A DNA stretch of 64,000 bases from Arthrobacter sp. NicSoilB8 (GTDB taxonomy: Bacteria; Actinomycetota; Actinomycetes; Actinomycetales; Micrococcaceae). Shown here one piece after another: positions 1 to 12,605 of the stretch. The stretch spans positions 1,178,001-1,242,000 of the forward strand of contig NZ_AP024655.1 of NCBI RefSeq assembly GCF_019977355.1, given 5' to 3'. Under the pieces are notes generated by a model. It saw nothing but the letters and a program-made list of their open reading frames with translations. It was not told where the DNA came from and made no database searches. Both the position numbers and the translations under genes were made by a program. Numbering within the stretch: the stretch's first letter is position 1; each line of letters starts with the position of its first letter.

Positions 1-324
1 CTGGTGGCCGCACCCTTCGCCGCCAGCGTGTGGAAAGTAGACGTCACGGCGGGGGAGCACGTGGTGAAAGGCCAGCCACTCGTGTCCCTGGAGGCGATGA
101 AGATGGAGACCGTGCTGACCGCCCCGTGCGACGGCGTGGTCCAGCAGGTGCTGCCGGCGGCCGGGTCCCAAGTGGTGGGCGGCGAAGCCCTGGTGGTCCT
201 CGGGCTGCCCGTGGAAAGCTCCACCGCGCACCCGCCCGCGGAGGAACGGATCACGGACCTGGACAACACAGAACGGGACAACACAGAACTGGACACCAAG
301 GAACTGGAAGAGGCCACCGCATGA
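1..324 (+). CDS. Urea carboxylase, C-terminal biotin-carrier end (partial)
   Basis: The reading frame is open from base 1, so the gene starts before the window. The visible 107 residues begin as a biotinyl/lipoyl domain with the biotinylation motif EAMKMET (the lysine between the two methionines is the attachment site), followed by a hydrophilic tail rich in Asp, Glu and Thr. The stop codon overlaps the start of the allophanate hydrolase gene in an ATGA junction, the usual arrangement for urea carboxylase (ATP-dependent carboxylation of urea to allophanate). The biotin domain alone could belong to another biotin-dependent carboxylase; the neighbour makes urea carboxylase the likely choice. 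The tail contains a short repeated stretch (DNTERDNTELDTKELEE). Confidence 0.8.
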   Translation: MVAAPFAASVWKVDVTAGEHVVKGQPLVSLEAMKMETVLTAPCDGVVQQVLPAAGSQVVGGEALVVLGLPVESSTAHPPAEERITDLDNTERDNTELDTKELEEATA

Positions 325-2231
325 GCACGACGACTGCAGGACAGAGCGCAACCGCCCGGGTGCGGGCGGCGCTGGCCGCCATCGAAACCTCCGGCCGGCC
401 GGAAATCTGGATCGCTGTGCGGGGCGCGGACGAACTCCTGGCCGAGGCAGCGGCTGTTGATGACGCGGTGGCCGCGGGTACGGACCTTCCCCTGGCCGGG
501 CTGCTTCTGGCCGTGAAGAACAACGTCGACGTGGCAGGGATCGACACCACGGCGGCGTGCCCCGGCTTCGCTTACACACCGGAACGGGACGCGGAGGCGG
601 TGGACCGGCTGCGGGCGGCGGGCGCGGTGGTTGTGGGGGCCACTAACCTGGACCAGTTTGCCACCGGGCTCGTGGGAACCCGCAGCCCGCACGGCACGGT
701 CCGCGATGCGCGCCGCCCGGACCGTATCTCCGGCGGCTCCAGCTCCGGCTCCGCCGTGGCCGTGGCCCTGGGGCTGGTGGACATTGCCATCGGCACGGAC
801 ACCGCCGGATCGGGGCGTGTCCCGGCCGGGCTGCAGGGCATCGTTGGCATCAAGGCCACCCTGAACGTAGTGTCCACCGCCGGGGTAGTGCCGGCGTGCC
901 GTTCCTGGGACGCCGTGACCATATTCGCGCGGGACCTGGGCACGGCGGAGCTGGCCATGGGGACGATGGCCGGCGGGGCGCGCCCGTGGCCCGCCGATGT
1001 CCGGCTCGCGGCGCCCAGCCGGCCGCGCGTCGCCTATCCGTCCAGCCTTCCTGAGCTTCCGCAGGCGTGGGCGGCCGAATTCGGCCGCCAGATCGCCAGG
1101 CTTCAGGCCGCGGGCGTGGACGCGGAGCCGATCGAGTTCGACGTGTTCCTGCAGGCCGCGCGGTTGCTGTACGACGGCGGACTGGTCGCCGAGCGCTACG
1201 CGGCCGTCGGGGCATTCGTAGACGCCGCGGGCGACAGCTTGGAAAATCCTGCGGGGCTGGACCCGACGGTCGCCGGGATCGTCCGCCGTGCCGGCCAGGT
1301 GCCGGCACACACGTATGTTGCGGACACCGCCCGGCTGGACGGACTGAAGGACCGGGCGATGGCGCTGCTGGAGGGGTTCGACGCGTTGGTGGTCCCCACC
1401 GCGCCGTTCCACCCGACCCTGGCGGATGTCGCGGCGGACCCCGTCGGCGTGAACTCGCGCATGGGCACCTACACGAACTTCTGCAACCTGTTCGACCTCT
1501 GTGCCGTTGCCGTCCCCGCAGGAGAGGTGGAGGGGTCCCAGTTCGGGCTCACCGTTGTAGGGCGCACGTTCGATGATGCTGTGGTGGCCGACATCGCCCG
1601 CAGGATTGAAACCGCGCCGCCGGCGCCGGAGCTGTTCGCGGCCGGGGCCGCTCCTTCCAGGCCGTTGCCCTTGGGAGAGCCGTGGCCCGTCCGGGCCGGC
1701 GCGCCCTCGGTGCCTTTGGTTGTGGTGGGGGCGCACCGCAAGGGCCAGCCGCTGGCGCACCAACTCGAATCCCTGGGAGCCTCCTGGGACGGGCACGTCC
1801 GAACGGCGGCCCGTTACCGCATGGTCGCACTGGACACCCAGCCGCCCAAACCGGGGGTGTACCGATCGGAGGATGGGGCGGAACTAGTGGCCGAGCAGTG
1901 GCTTCTCTCCCAAGCGGCTCTGGGGCAGTTCCTGGCGGCCTTGCCGGAGCCGATGCTCCTTGGCTCGGTGCGCCTCAGCGACGGATCCACCGCCGTCGGC
2001 TTTGCCTGCGACGCTGTCGCCGCCACGACAGGCACGGACATCACCCGGTACGGTGACTGGCTGGCTGCGTTGGCCGCGTCCCCGGCCGGGCAGGCGGATC
2101 CGGACCAGGAAGCGCATGCCGGGGGATCACGTGGGCAGGACTCCCACAGGCAGGAGTCCCGCGGCACCCTCGGTGACGTGCTTCTGACCGGGTTCACACG
2201 AGGAATGCAGGCAGGCACCACTCGGAAGTAG
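321..2231 (+). CDS. atzF: Allophanate hydrolase
   Basis: Predicted to hydrolyse allophanate to ammonia and CO2, the second step of the urea amidolyase pathway, in the cytoplasm. The 636-residue protein has an N-terminal amidase-signature domain with the expected Lys-Ser-Ser set: K66 in AVKNNVD, the Gly/Ser-rich loop SGGSSSGS at about 137-144, and S164 in TDTAGSGR. After about residue 450 comes the small C-terminal domain typical of AtzF-type enzymes (PLVVVGAHRKGQPL... and PPKPGVYR). The start ATG at 321 overlaps the preceding stop by 4 bp, so the two genes are translationally coupled. The length fits the two-domain allophanate hydrolases rather than plain amidases. The same frame stays open upstream of 321, but that part overlaps the carboxylase gene. 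Confidence 0.93.
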   Translation: MSTTTAGQSATARVRAALAAIETSGRPEIWIAVRGADELLAEAAAVDDAVAAGTDLPLAGLLLAVKNNVDVAGIDTTAACPGFAYTPERDAEAVDRLRAAGAVVVGATNLDQFATGLVGTRSPHGTVRDARRPDRISGGSSSGSAVAVALGLVDIAIGTDTAGSGRVPAGLQGIVGIKATLNVVSTAGVVPACRSWDAVTIFARDLGTAELAMGTMAGGARPWPADVRLAAPSRPRVAYPSSLPELPQAWAAEFGRQIARLQAAGVDAEPIEFDVFLQAARLLYDGGLVAERYAAVGAFVDAAGDSLENPAGLDPTVAGIVRRAGQVPAHTYVADTARLDGLKDRAMALLEGFDALVVPTAPFHPTLADVAADPVGVNSRMGTYTNFCNLFDLCAVAVPAGEVEGSQFGLTVVGRTFDDAVVADIARRIETAPPAPELFAAGAAPSRPLPLGEPWPVRAGAPSVPLVVVGAHRKGQPLAHQLESLGASWDGHVRTAARYRMVALDTQPPKPGVYRSEDGAELVAEQWLLSQAALGQFLAALPEPMLLGSVRLSDGSTAVGFACDAVAATTGTDITRYGDWLAALAASPAGQADPDQEAHAGGSRGQDSHRQESRGTLGDVLLTGFTRGMQAGTTRK

Positions 2232-2373
2232 CTACGCAACCCGGCTTCCCGGCCTGCCTATCGACGAGCCGGCCGAACCGGGGGAGCCCGGGGAGGCGAG
2301 GAAAGCTACCTGGCCGACTGGCCCGGGGCCTCCGGTCCCCATCGCGGCGGAGCAACGATCGAAAGGAACGGCA

Positions 2374-2550
2374 ATGCTGAACGTCAAGACATGGTGGGCC
2401 GTGATCCACTCCACGGTGGTCCCGCGGCCCGGGGGAGGCGTGTCAGCTACGGCCAGGGACTCGGAACTGCAGTATTGCTGGCTGCTCCCGGGCGATCTCA
2501 CGTATGCCCCAACTGCGGCAGCGCCTGATCCCGACGCTGCAGGGGAATGA
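2374..2550 (+). CDS. Possible small hypothetical protein (58 aa)
   Basis: A short reading frame begins MLNVKTWWAVIHSTVV and ends ...DPDAAGE. It is preceded by AAAGGAA at 2362-2368, about 5 bases from the ATG, which is a good ribosome binding site. No family is recognised and no signal peptide or membrane segment is evident. It lies between atzF and the rRNA operon. The main support is the start context, so it may be a chance frame in high-GC DNA. Confidence 0.3.
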   Translation: MLNVKTWWAVIHSTVVPRPGGGVSATARDSELQYCWLLPGDLTYAPTAAAPDPDAAGE

Positions 2551-3163
2551 TGGGTGGGCAAACGGTGTACCAGACAGGGTGTACCAGACGCGTACGGAGC
2601 GTCCTGTCCTGATTGGGTGATGCAGCCCACAGGAACTACGTTTGCCTGCGGGGCGCTGCGGAAGGTCCGGGACGAGGTCAGATTCCGCGCCGATCCGGGG
2701 AATATGACGCCAAGGGGCCCCTCGGAGGGCCGATTTGTGCCTGGTCATCCCGGCGTGTAAAGTAATTCGAGTCGCCGCCGCTGATGCGGAAAGAAAGCGA
2801 CCGACCCCCTTCTAAACAGCCTGAAAATGGTTCGCAGATTAGCGAGCCAAATAAGGGTGGGGACCTTCTTGAGAGAATGTAAATCGCAGAAATGCGAATT
2901 TGCAAACACTCCCGAGATCGGGTAAGTTTGAAAAGTTGCTCCGGAGCGATCCTTGACCGTGTGGTTGTGGTGGTGCCGGGTGTGTCTGTTGTTTGAGAAC
3001 TCAATAGTGTGCCAAGTTTGTTGATACCAATTTATTGTATTGAATTGGTTGAATGTGCCAGGTTGCGCCACCCCGTGGTGTGGTCTGGTGTTTTTGGCTG
3101 GTTTCAAATTTTGTGCATTGTGTGTTTCCCGTTTTCCCGGGGGCGCATGGTGTGTCTGTTTTT
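2551..3163 (+). other. rRNA operon upstream and leader region
   Basis: No protein gene is seen here. The stretch is lower in GC towards its 3' end, as expected for an rRNA promoter and leader. It contains a candidate promoter at 2900-2928 and the leader motif TTTGAGAACTCAATAGTG at about 2991-3008. Nearly the same motif recurs before 23S at 5108-5125, suggesting a shared role in rRNA antitermination or processing. Confidence 0.6.
2900..2928 (+). promoter_or_regulatory. Candidate rRNA operon promoter
   Basis: TTGCAA (2900-2905) and TAAGTT (2923-2928) are separated by exactly 17 bases, about 240 bases upstream of mature 16S. The spacing fits a housekeeping sigma promoter; the hexamers match the consensus only in part. 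Other promoters could exist further upstream. Confidence 0.4.
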
Positions 3164-8388
<5,225 letters not shown>

Positions 8389-8460
8389 ACCACACACCCC
8401 TCCCGCGAACCCGTTTCAAAAGGGGTTCGCACCACGGGAGAGGGTACAAAGAAACAAGAC

Positions 8461-8478
8461 TGCTTGCGTCCACTATGT
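8461..8478 (+). other. 3' arm of pre-23S processing stem
   Basis: Pairs with 5118-5135 to close a stem around the entire 23S gene. See the 5' arm for the inferred role. Confidence 0.65.
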
Positions 8479-8609
8479 GGTTCCCAACCAACAAACCCGT
8501 TGCTTGAGAACCAACAACTAAATAACACCACAACTGCACAACATGCAGCGTGTTGTAACCACAAGATTTCCCCGCCACACCCCCACAGGGTCGAAGCGGC
8601 GGAGCAAGG

Positions 8610-8728
8610 GTTACGGCGGTCATAGCGTGGGGGAAACGCCCGGTCCCATTCCGAACCCGGAAGCTAAGACCCACAGCGCCGATGGTACTGCACCCGGGAG
8701 GGTGTGGGAGAGTAGGTCACCGCCGGAA
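8610..8728 (+). rRNA. rrf: 5S ribosomal RNA
   Basis: GTTACGGCGGTCATAGCG at the 5' end pairs with the 3' end GGTCACCGCCGGAAC. The loop consensus CCCGGTCCCATTCCGAACCC lies between. The length of about 119 nt is normal. It closes the rRNA operon. Confidence 0.96.
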
Positions 8729-8741
8729 CATCATTAAGGTC

Positions 8742-8770
8742 GAGGACCCCCAACCACGTTGGGGGTCCTC
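8742..8770 (+). terminator. rRNA operon terminator
   Basis: A perfect 13-bp stem (GAGGACCCCCAAC paired with GTTGGGGGTCCTC) with a 3-base loop lies 13 bases after 5S. The following bases (CCGCATTT) are only weakly T-rich. Confidence 0.9.
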
Positions 8771-8948
8771 CCGCATTTAACGATCTTTGCTGTTTGGCCT
8801 CGTGTGCAATATTGATCCCGGAAACTCCCAGCAGATTCCGGGCGAAGCACCGGCTTCGTCGGAACGTTCTCCCGGTTAGGCTCGTTAGAATGCGACGGGG
8901 CTGGATTCCAAAAAGATCAGCCCAACGTTTCGTTCTAAGGACACTTGC

Positions 8949-9797
8949 ATGCCCGAGCGCACTATCGTCATCACCGGAGCCAGCGACGGCATCGGTGCCT
9001 CCGCCGCACGGACGTTCGCCCGTCAGGGGGAACAGGTGGTCGTCGTCGGGCGTTCCGCGCAGAAGACCGAGGCGATCGCGAATGAAATCGGCGCCGACTT
9101 CTTCGTCAGTGACTTCGCCGAGCTCGCCCAGGTGCGCAGCCTGGCCGCGCAGCTGAAGGAGAAGTACCCGCGGATCGACGTCCTGGCGAACAACGCCGGC
9201 GGCATCATGGGTCCCCGCGAGCTCACCGTGGACGGCCACGAGAAGACCTTCCAGGTCAACCATCTGGCCCCGTTCCTGCTCACCACCCAGCTCATTGACG
9301 TGCTCACCGCCAGCCAGGCCACGGTCATCAACACTTCGAGCGTGGCGAATTCACTCTTCGGCAGGCTGGACATCGACGACCTCGACGCGGCCCGGAGCTA
9401 CTCCACCAACCGCGCCTACGGCAACGCCAAGCTCGCCAACATCCTCTTCACCACCGAGCTCCACACCCGCTACAACGCCGAGGGGATCTCGACGGCAGCC
9501 TTCCACCCCGGCGGCGTCGCCACCAACTTCGCGGCCGACTCCACGAGCCCCATGCGTCTGGCCTACAAGTCGTTCCTCAAGCGCTTTATGCTCACCCCCG
9601 ACCAAGGCGCGGACACCCTCGTGTGGCTCGCCAACGCCACCCCGGGCCATGACTGGATCTCCGGCACGTACTACGCCAAGCGGACGCTCTCCAAGGCCAA
9701 CAAGCAGGCCTACGACGCCGGCCTGGCCAAGGCGCTGTGGCAGCGCAGCGAGGCGATGGTGGCCCAGGACCTCGACAAGCTGGACCACCGGCAATAA
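8949..9797 (+). CDS. SDR family NAD(P)-dependent oxidoreductase
   Basis: A 282-residue short-chain dehydrogenase/reductase with a complete classical motif set. The glycine-rich nucleotide-binding loop TGASDGIG is at residues 9-16, NNAG at 81-84, a serine in TSSVANS near 130-134, and the catalytic Tyr157 and Lys161 in AYGNAKLAN. The substrate cannot be told from sequence; the C-terminal half resembles the retinol-dehydrogenase/protochlorophyllide-reductase-like SDRs. It is a single gene between the rRNA terminator and a secreted-protein gene. The ATG at 8949 follows the weakly purine-rich stretch AAGGACACTTGC. Confidence 0.9.
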   Translation: MPERTIVITGASDGIGASAARTFARQGEQVVVVGRSAQKTEAIANEIGADFFVSDFAELAQVRSLAAQLKEKYPRIDVLANNAGGIMGPRELTVDGHEKTFQVNHLAPFLLTTQLIDVLTASQATVINTSSVANSLFGRLDIDDLDAARSYSTNRAYGNAKLANILFTTELHTRYNAEGISTAAFHPGGVATNFAADSTSPMRLAYKSFLKRFMLTPDQGADTLVWLANATPGHDWISGTYYAKRTLSKANKQAYDAGLAKALWQRSEAMVAQDLDKLDHRQ

Positions 9798-9955
9798 ATC
9801 ACCCGGGCTGCACCCCATCGGCCCCGTCAGCCCCACCGGCACCGTCAGCCTGACCGCCTGAGCTTGCCCGCCTGCGGCGTAATCGTGGGTTAGCATTCTC
9901 CTGCCCCTCTCCGATACGCGGCTGAGGGCTTCTACCTGGGGGAGTGCTCTTAAAC

Positions 9956-10255
9956 GTGCGCCTGAAGAAAATTGTCATTGCATCACTGGCGGGTGCCGCC
10001 GTCGTCCTGAGCGCCACGGCCGTGCCGGCATCCGCCGCGCCCGCGCCGAAATCGTACAAGAACTGCACGGAGCTCAACAAGGTCTACCCGCACGGCGTCG
10101 GCCGTGCCGGGGCGCGGGACAAGACCAGCGGAACGCCGGTCACGACCTTCCGCGTCAACAGCACCGTGTACAGCTACAACGACGGCGGTGCGCGGCACTG
10201 GGGCGAGTACGACCTCGACCGTGACAACGACGGCATCGCCTGCGAAAAGCGCTAG
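9956..10255 (+). CDS. Secreted Excalibur calcium-binding domain protein
   Basis: A 99-residue exported protein. The signal peptide has a basic start (MRLKKI), a hydrophobic core and a PASA/APAP-type cleavage region near residue 27. The mature part ends in an Excalibur motif, DLDRDNDGIACEKR, an EF-hand-like acidic loop (DxDxDG) followed by a conserved Cys, which is thought to bind calcium outside the cell. A second Cys (KNCTEL) probably pairs with it. I chose the GTG at 9956 because GGGGGAG lies 11 bases upstream; a GTG at 9944 in the same frame sits on top of that site. No enzymatic domain is present. Confidence 0.88.
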   Translation: MRLKKIVIASLAGAAVVLSATAVPASAAPAPKSYKNCTELNKVYPHGVGRAGARDKTSGTPVTTFRVNSTVYSYNDGGARHWGEYDLDRDNDGIACEKR

Positions 10256-10313
10256 GCCCGGAAGCCGGGCTGGCCCCGGACTTCCAGGGCGGTACATGAA
10301 ATGAAGTGCCACG

Positions 10314-10347
10314 AACGGCCGCTAAGCCACGCTGCTTAGCGGCCGTT
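10314..10347. terminator. Bidirectional hairpin between convergent genes
   Basis: A perfect 14-bp stem (AACGGCCGCTAAGC with GCTTAGCGGCCGTT) and a 6-base loop lie between the Excalibur gene and the convergent GGDEF/EAL gene. A short T run follows on the plus strand. It can serve both genes. Confidence 0.85.
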
Positions 10348-10466
10348 TGCGCCCAATGGTGGAGTTCGGCGGCGTCGATGCGTCGGCCCCGGCGACGCCC
10401 CGACAGCAGGGGCACGGAGGCAGTGGTCGCGACGTGGCGAAGCCTGCTACCGCGCCGGCCAAGCCG

Positions 10467-12479
10467 CTACCGCCCGACGTCGACCTTGTCCAGGGCGGCC
10501 AGGGCGCTCTCCATGGTTCCGGCGAGGTCGCTGGCCGGGGCCGGCTTCGCGAAAAGGTAGCCCTGCAGGGAGTCACAGCCGCGCTCCATCAGGTACTTGG
10601 CCTGCGCCGGGGTCTCGACGCCTTCCGCCGTGACCCCCAGGCCAAGGGCATGTGCGGCGTTGATCATGGTGGCGAAGAACGGGAGCTGTTCCTGGCCGGT
10701 CCTGATCATGGCCACAAGGGTGCGGTCGATCTTGACCCCGTCCAGGGGCAGCTCCCGGAGCCGGCCGAGCGTCGAATACCCGGTGCCGAAGTCGTCCATG
10801 GCAATCCGGACCCCGGCCTCCCGCAGCTGTCGCAACTGGGTCAGCACATCCGAGGACGCGTCGAAGAACACGCTTTCCGTCAGTTCCAGCGTGAGCTGGC
10901 GCGGCTCCACGCCGGTGGACGCCGCAATAGCGAGCACGTCCGCGGCGAAGTCCCGGTGCTGGAACTGCAGTCCCGAGACATTGACGGCAACGCCGTACGC
11001 GGCGTCGCGGGCGAGCCACGGCCGGATCTCGGCGCAAGTGCGGCGTAGGACTTCGTCGCCGATCTCGCGGATGAGGCCGCTCTGTTCCGCGACAGGCAGG
11101 AACTGGTTGGGCGGGACGGGCCGGCCGTGCCGCTCCCACCGGGCGAATGCCTCGAACTGCATCACCGAGCCGATGCCCGGCGACACCACGGGCTGGTAGT
11201 GCACCGAAATCTGGCCGAGCTCGACGGCGCGCCGGAGGCCGGTCTCGCCGTCGGCCTTGTGGGCCTGGGTGTTGAGCATCTCCGGCCGGAACCGCTGCCA
11301 GTTGTTCTTCCCGGCAGCCTTCGCCGCGGTCATGGCGGCGTCGGCCTGCCGCAGCAGTTCCGCCCCGTCCAGGGTCTGCGCCGACTTCGACGCCAGGCCC
11401 ATGCTCACGCCGGGCCGGACCATGGAGCCGCCGACCCGCAGGGGCGCGTAGAGCGCCTGGGCGATCCGCGTGGCCACGGCGTCCGCGTTGAGGCACTCGG
11501 TCAGCAGCACCGCGAATTCGTCGCCGCCGAGCCGGGCCACGGTGTCATGCGGGCGGACGCAGTTGCGCAGCCTGCTCGCCACCTCCACCAACAGCCCATC
11601 GGCCGCAGCGCGACCCAGCACGCCATTGAGATGCCCGAAGTCGTCGATGTCCAGCAGCAGGATGTCCACCGGATCCGGGCGGCGCAGGGCCGCGGCCAGC
11701 CGCTCATTGAAGAAGGGACCGTTGGGCAGCGCCGTCAGGGGATCGCGGAGGGACCCGGCCTTGAGCTCGTCGTCGTGCCCGGCGAACGCCGCGGGAGCGG
11801 CACCGGGCGCACCCGCGGCGCCCGGCGCACCCGCAACTCCCGTAAAACCCGGGGCACGACGGCGAAGAAAGTCGCCGCTGAGGGAACGGCCGGCGCTACC
11901 GCCGGGGTGAGCCCCGGCGTCGGGACCGGCACCCGAAGGCCGGACCTGCCGGTCGCCGGGGTGGTCTGCATGCCGTTGCGCATCGGGCTGTGCATTCGCA
12001 TTTGCGTTAGCATTTACGTTCGCATCCGCGTTCCGGTGGCCGGCGCCGCGGACCGAGAGGGCCACGGACGTGCCGGCGTCGGCCGCTCCTGCCGGGGCCG
12101 GGACAAGCGAGCAGGTGATTTCGACCGGGAGGTCGGTGCCGTCGGCCCGGCGGCCCGATCCGGCGAACGTAGTACGGGAGCCCGCGGACGCGCCGAGCCC
12201 GGCCAGGACGCCGTGGAAAACCTCGCGGGAGGCCTCAGCCAGGAGCAGGTTGTGGTCAGCGCCCAGGAGCTGCGCCCGGGGGTAGCCGAAGAGCCGCTCC
12301 GCGGCCGCGTTAAGGAAGGAAATGGATCCGTCCGGGCCGACCAGCAGCAGGGCGTCGGGGCTGTATTCGAGCAGGTGTTGTGCGAAACCGGCTTCCACGA
12401 TGTTGACAGCCCCCCAGGCGACGGATGCGGATAGCGGGCACCCTGCGGAGAACAAGGCGCACTGCGCTGAGTGCATCAT
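10467..12479 (-). CDS. PAS-GGDEF-EAL c-di-GMP signalling protein (degenerate sites)
   Basis: An approximately 670-residue cytoplasmic sensor/regulator of cyclic di-GMP. A PAS domain (QHLLEYSPDALLLV...) lies near the N-terminus. A low-complexity Ala/Asn/Pro linker follows, with a run of alternating Asn and Ala. Then come a GGDEF domain and an EAL domain. The GGDEF motif (RLGGDEFAVLL) and the upstream inhibitory-site RxxD (RPHD) are present. However, the metal/substrate segment reads DIDDFGHLNGVLGRAAAD instead of the usual DxDxFKxxNDxxGHxxGD, and the EAL signature reads EAF. Other EAL residues (NVSG, DDFGTG, VTAEGVET, QGYLF) are kept. No transmembrane segment is seen. I start at the ATG at 12479, which has GGGGAG about 12 bases upstream; the frame is open to a GTG at 12602, right after the stop of the next gene upstream, its paralogue. 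Confidence 0.88.
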   Translation of the reverse strand: MMHSAQCALFSAGCPLSASVAWGAVNIVEAGFAQHLLEYSPDALLLVGPDGSISFLNAAAERLFGYPRAQLLGADHNLLLAEASREVFHGVLAGLGASAGSRTTFAGSGRRADGTDLPVEITCSLVPAPAGAADAGTSVALSVRGAGHRNADANVNANANANAQPDAQRHADHPGDRQVRPSGAGPDAGAHPGGSAGRSLSGDFLRRRAPGFTGVAGAPGAAGAPGAAPAAFAGHDDELKAGSLRDPLTALPNGPFFNERLAAALRRPDPVDILLLDIDDFGHLNGVLGRAAADGLLVEVASRLRNCVRPHDTVARLGGDEFAVLLTECLNADAVATRIAQALYAPLRVGGSMVRPGVSMGLASKSAQTLDGAELLRQADAAMTAAKAAGKNNWQRFRPEMLNTQAHKADGETGLRRAVELGQISVHYQPVVSPGIGSVMQFEAFARWERHGRPVPPNQFLPVAEQSGLIREIGDEVLRRTCAEIRPWLARDAAYGVAVNVSGLQFQHRDFAADVLAIAASTGVEPRQLTLELTESVFFDASSDVLTQLRQLREAGVRIAMDDFGTGYSTLGRLRELPLDGVKIDRTLVAMIRTGQEQLPFFATMINAAHALGLGVTAEGVETPAQAKYLMERGCDSLQGYLFAKPAPASDLAGTMESALAALDKVDVGR

Positions 12480-12605
12480 ATGCGGTGCGGGCTCCCCGGA
12501 CGGGAGAAGCGGAGGCCCCGCGGGGCGTCGCAGCCGCGTCCATGCAGCCGTGTCCATAAGGAAGCGCGCCCGGGGGCCCGGGCCGGGGACTTTGCGGGCC
12601 ACCGG

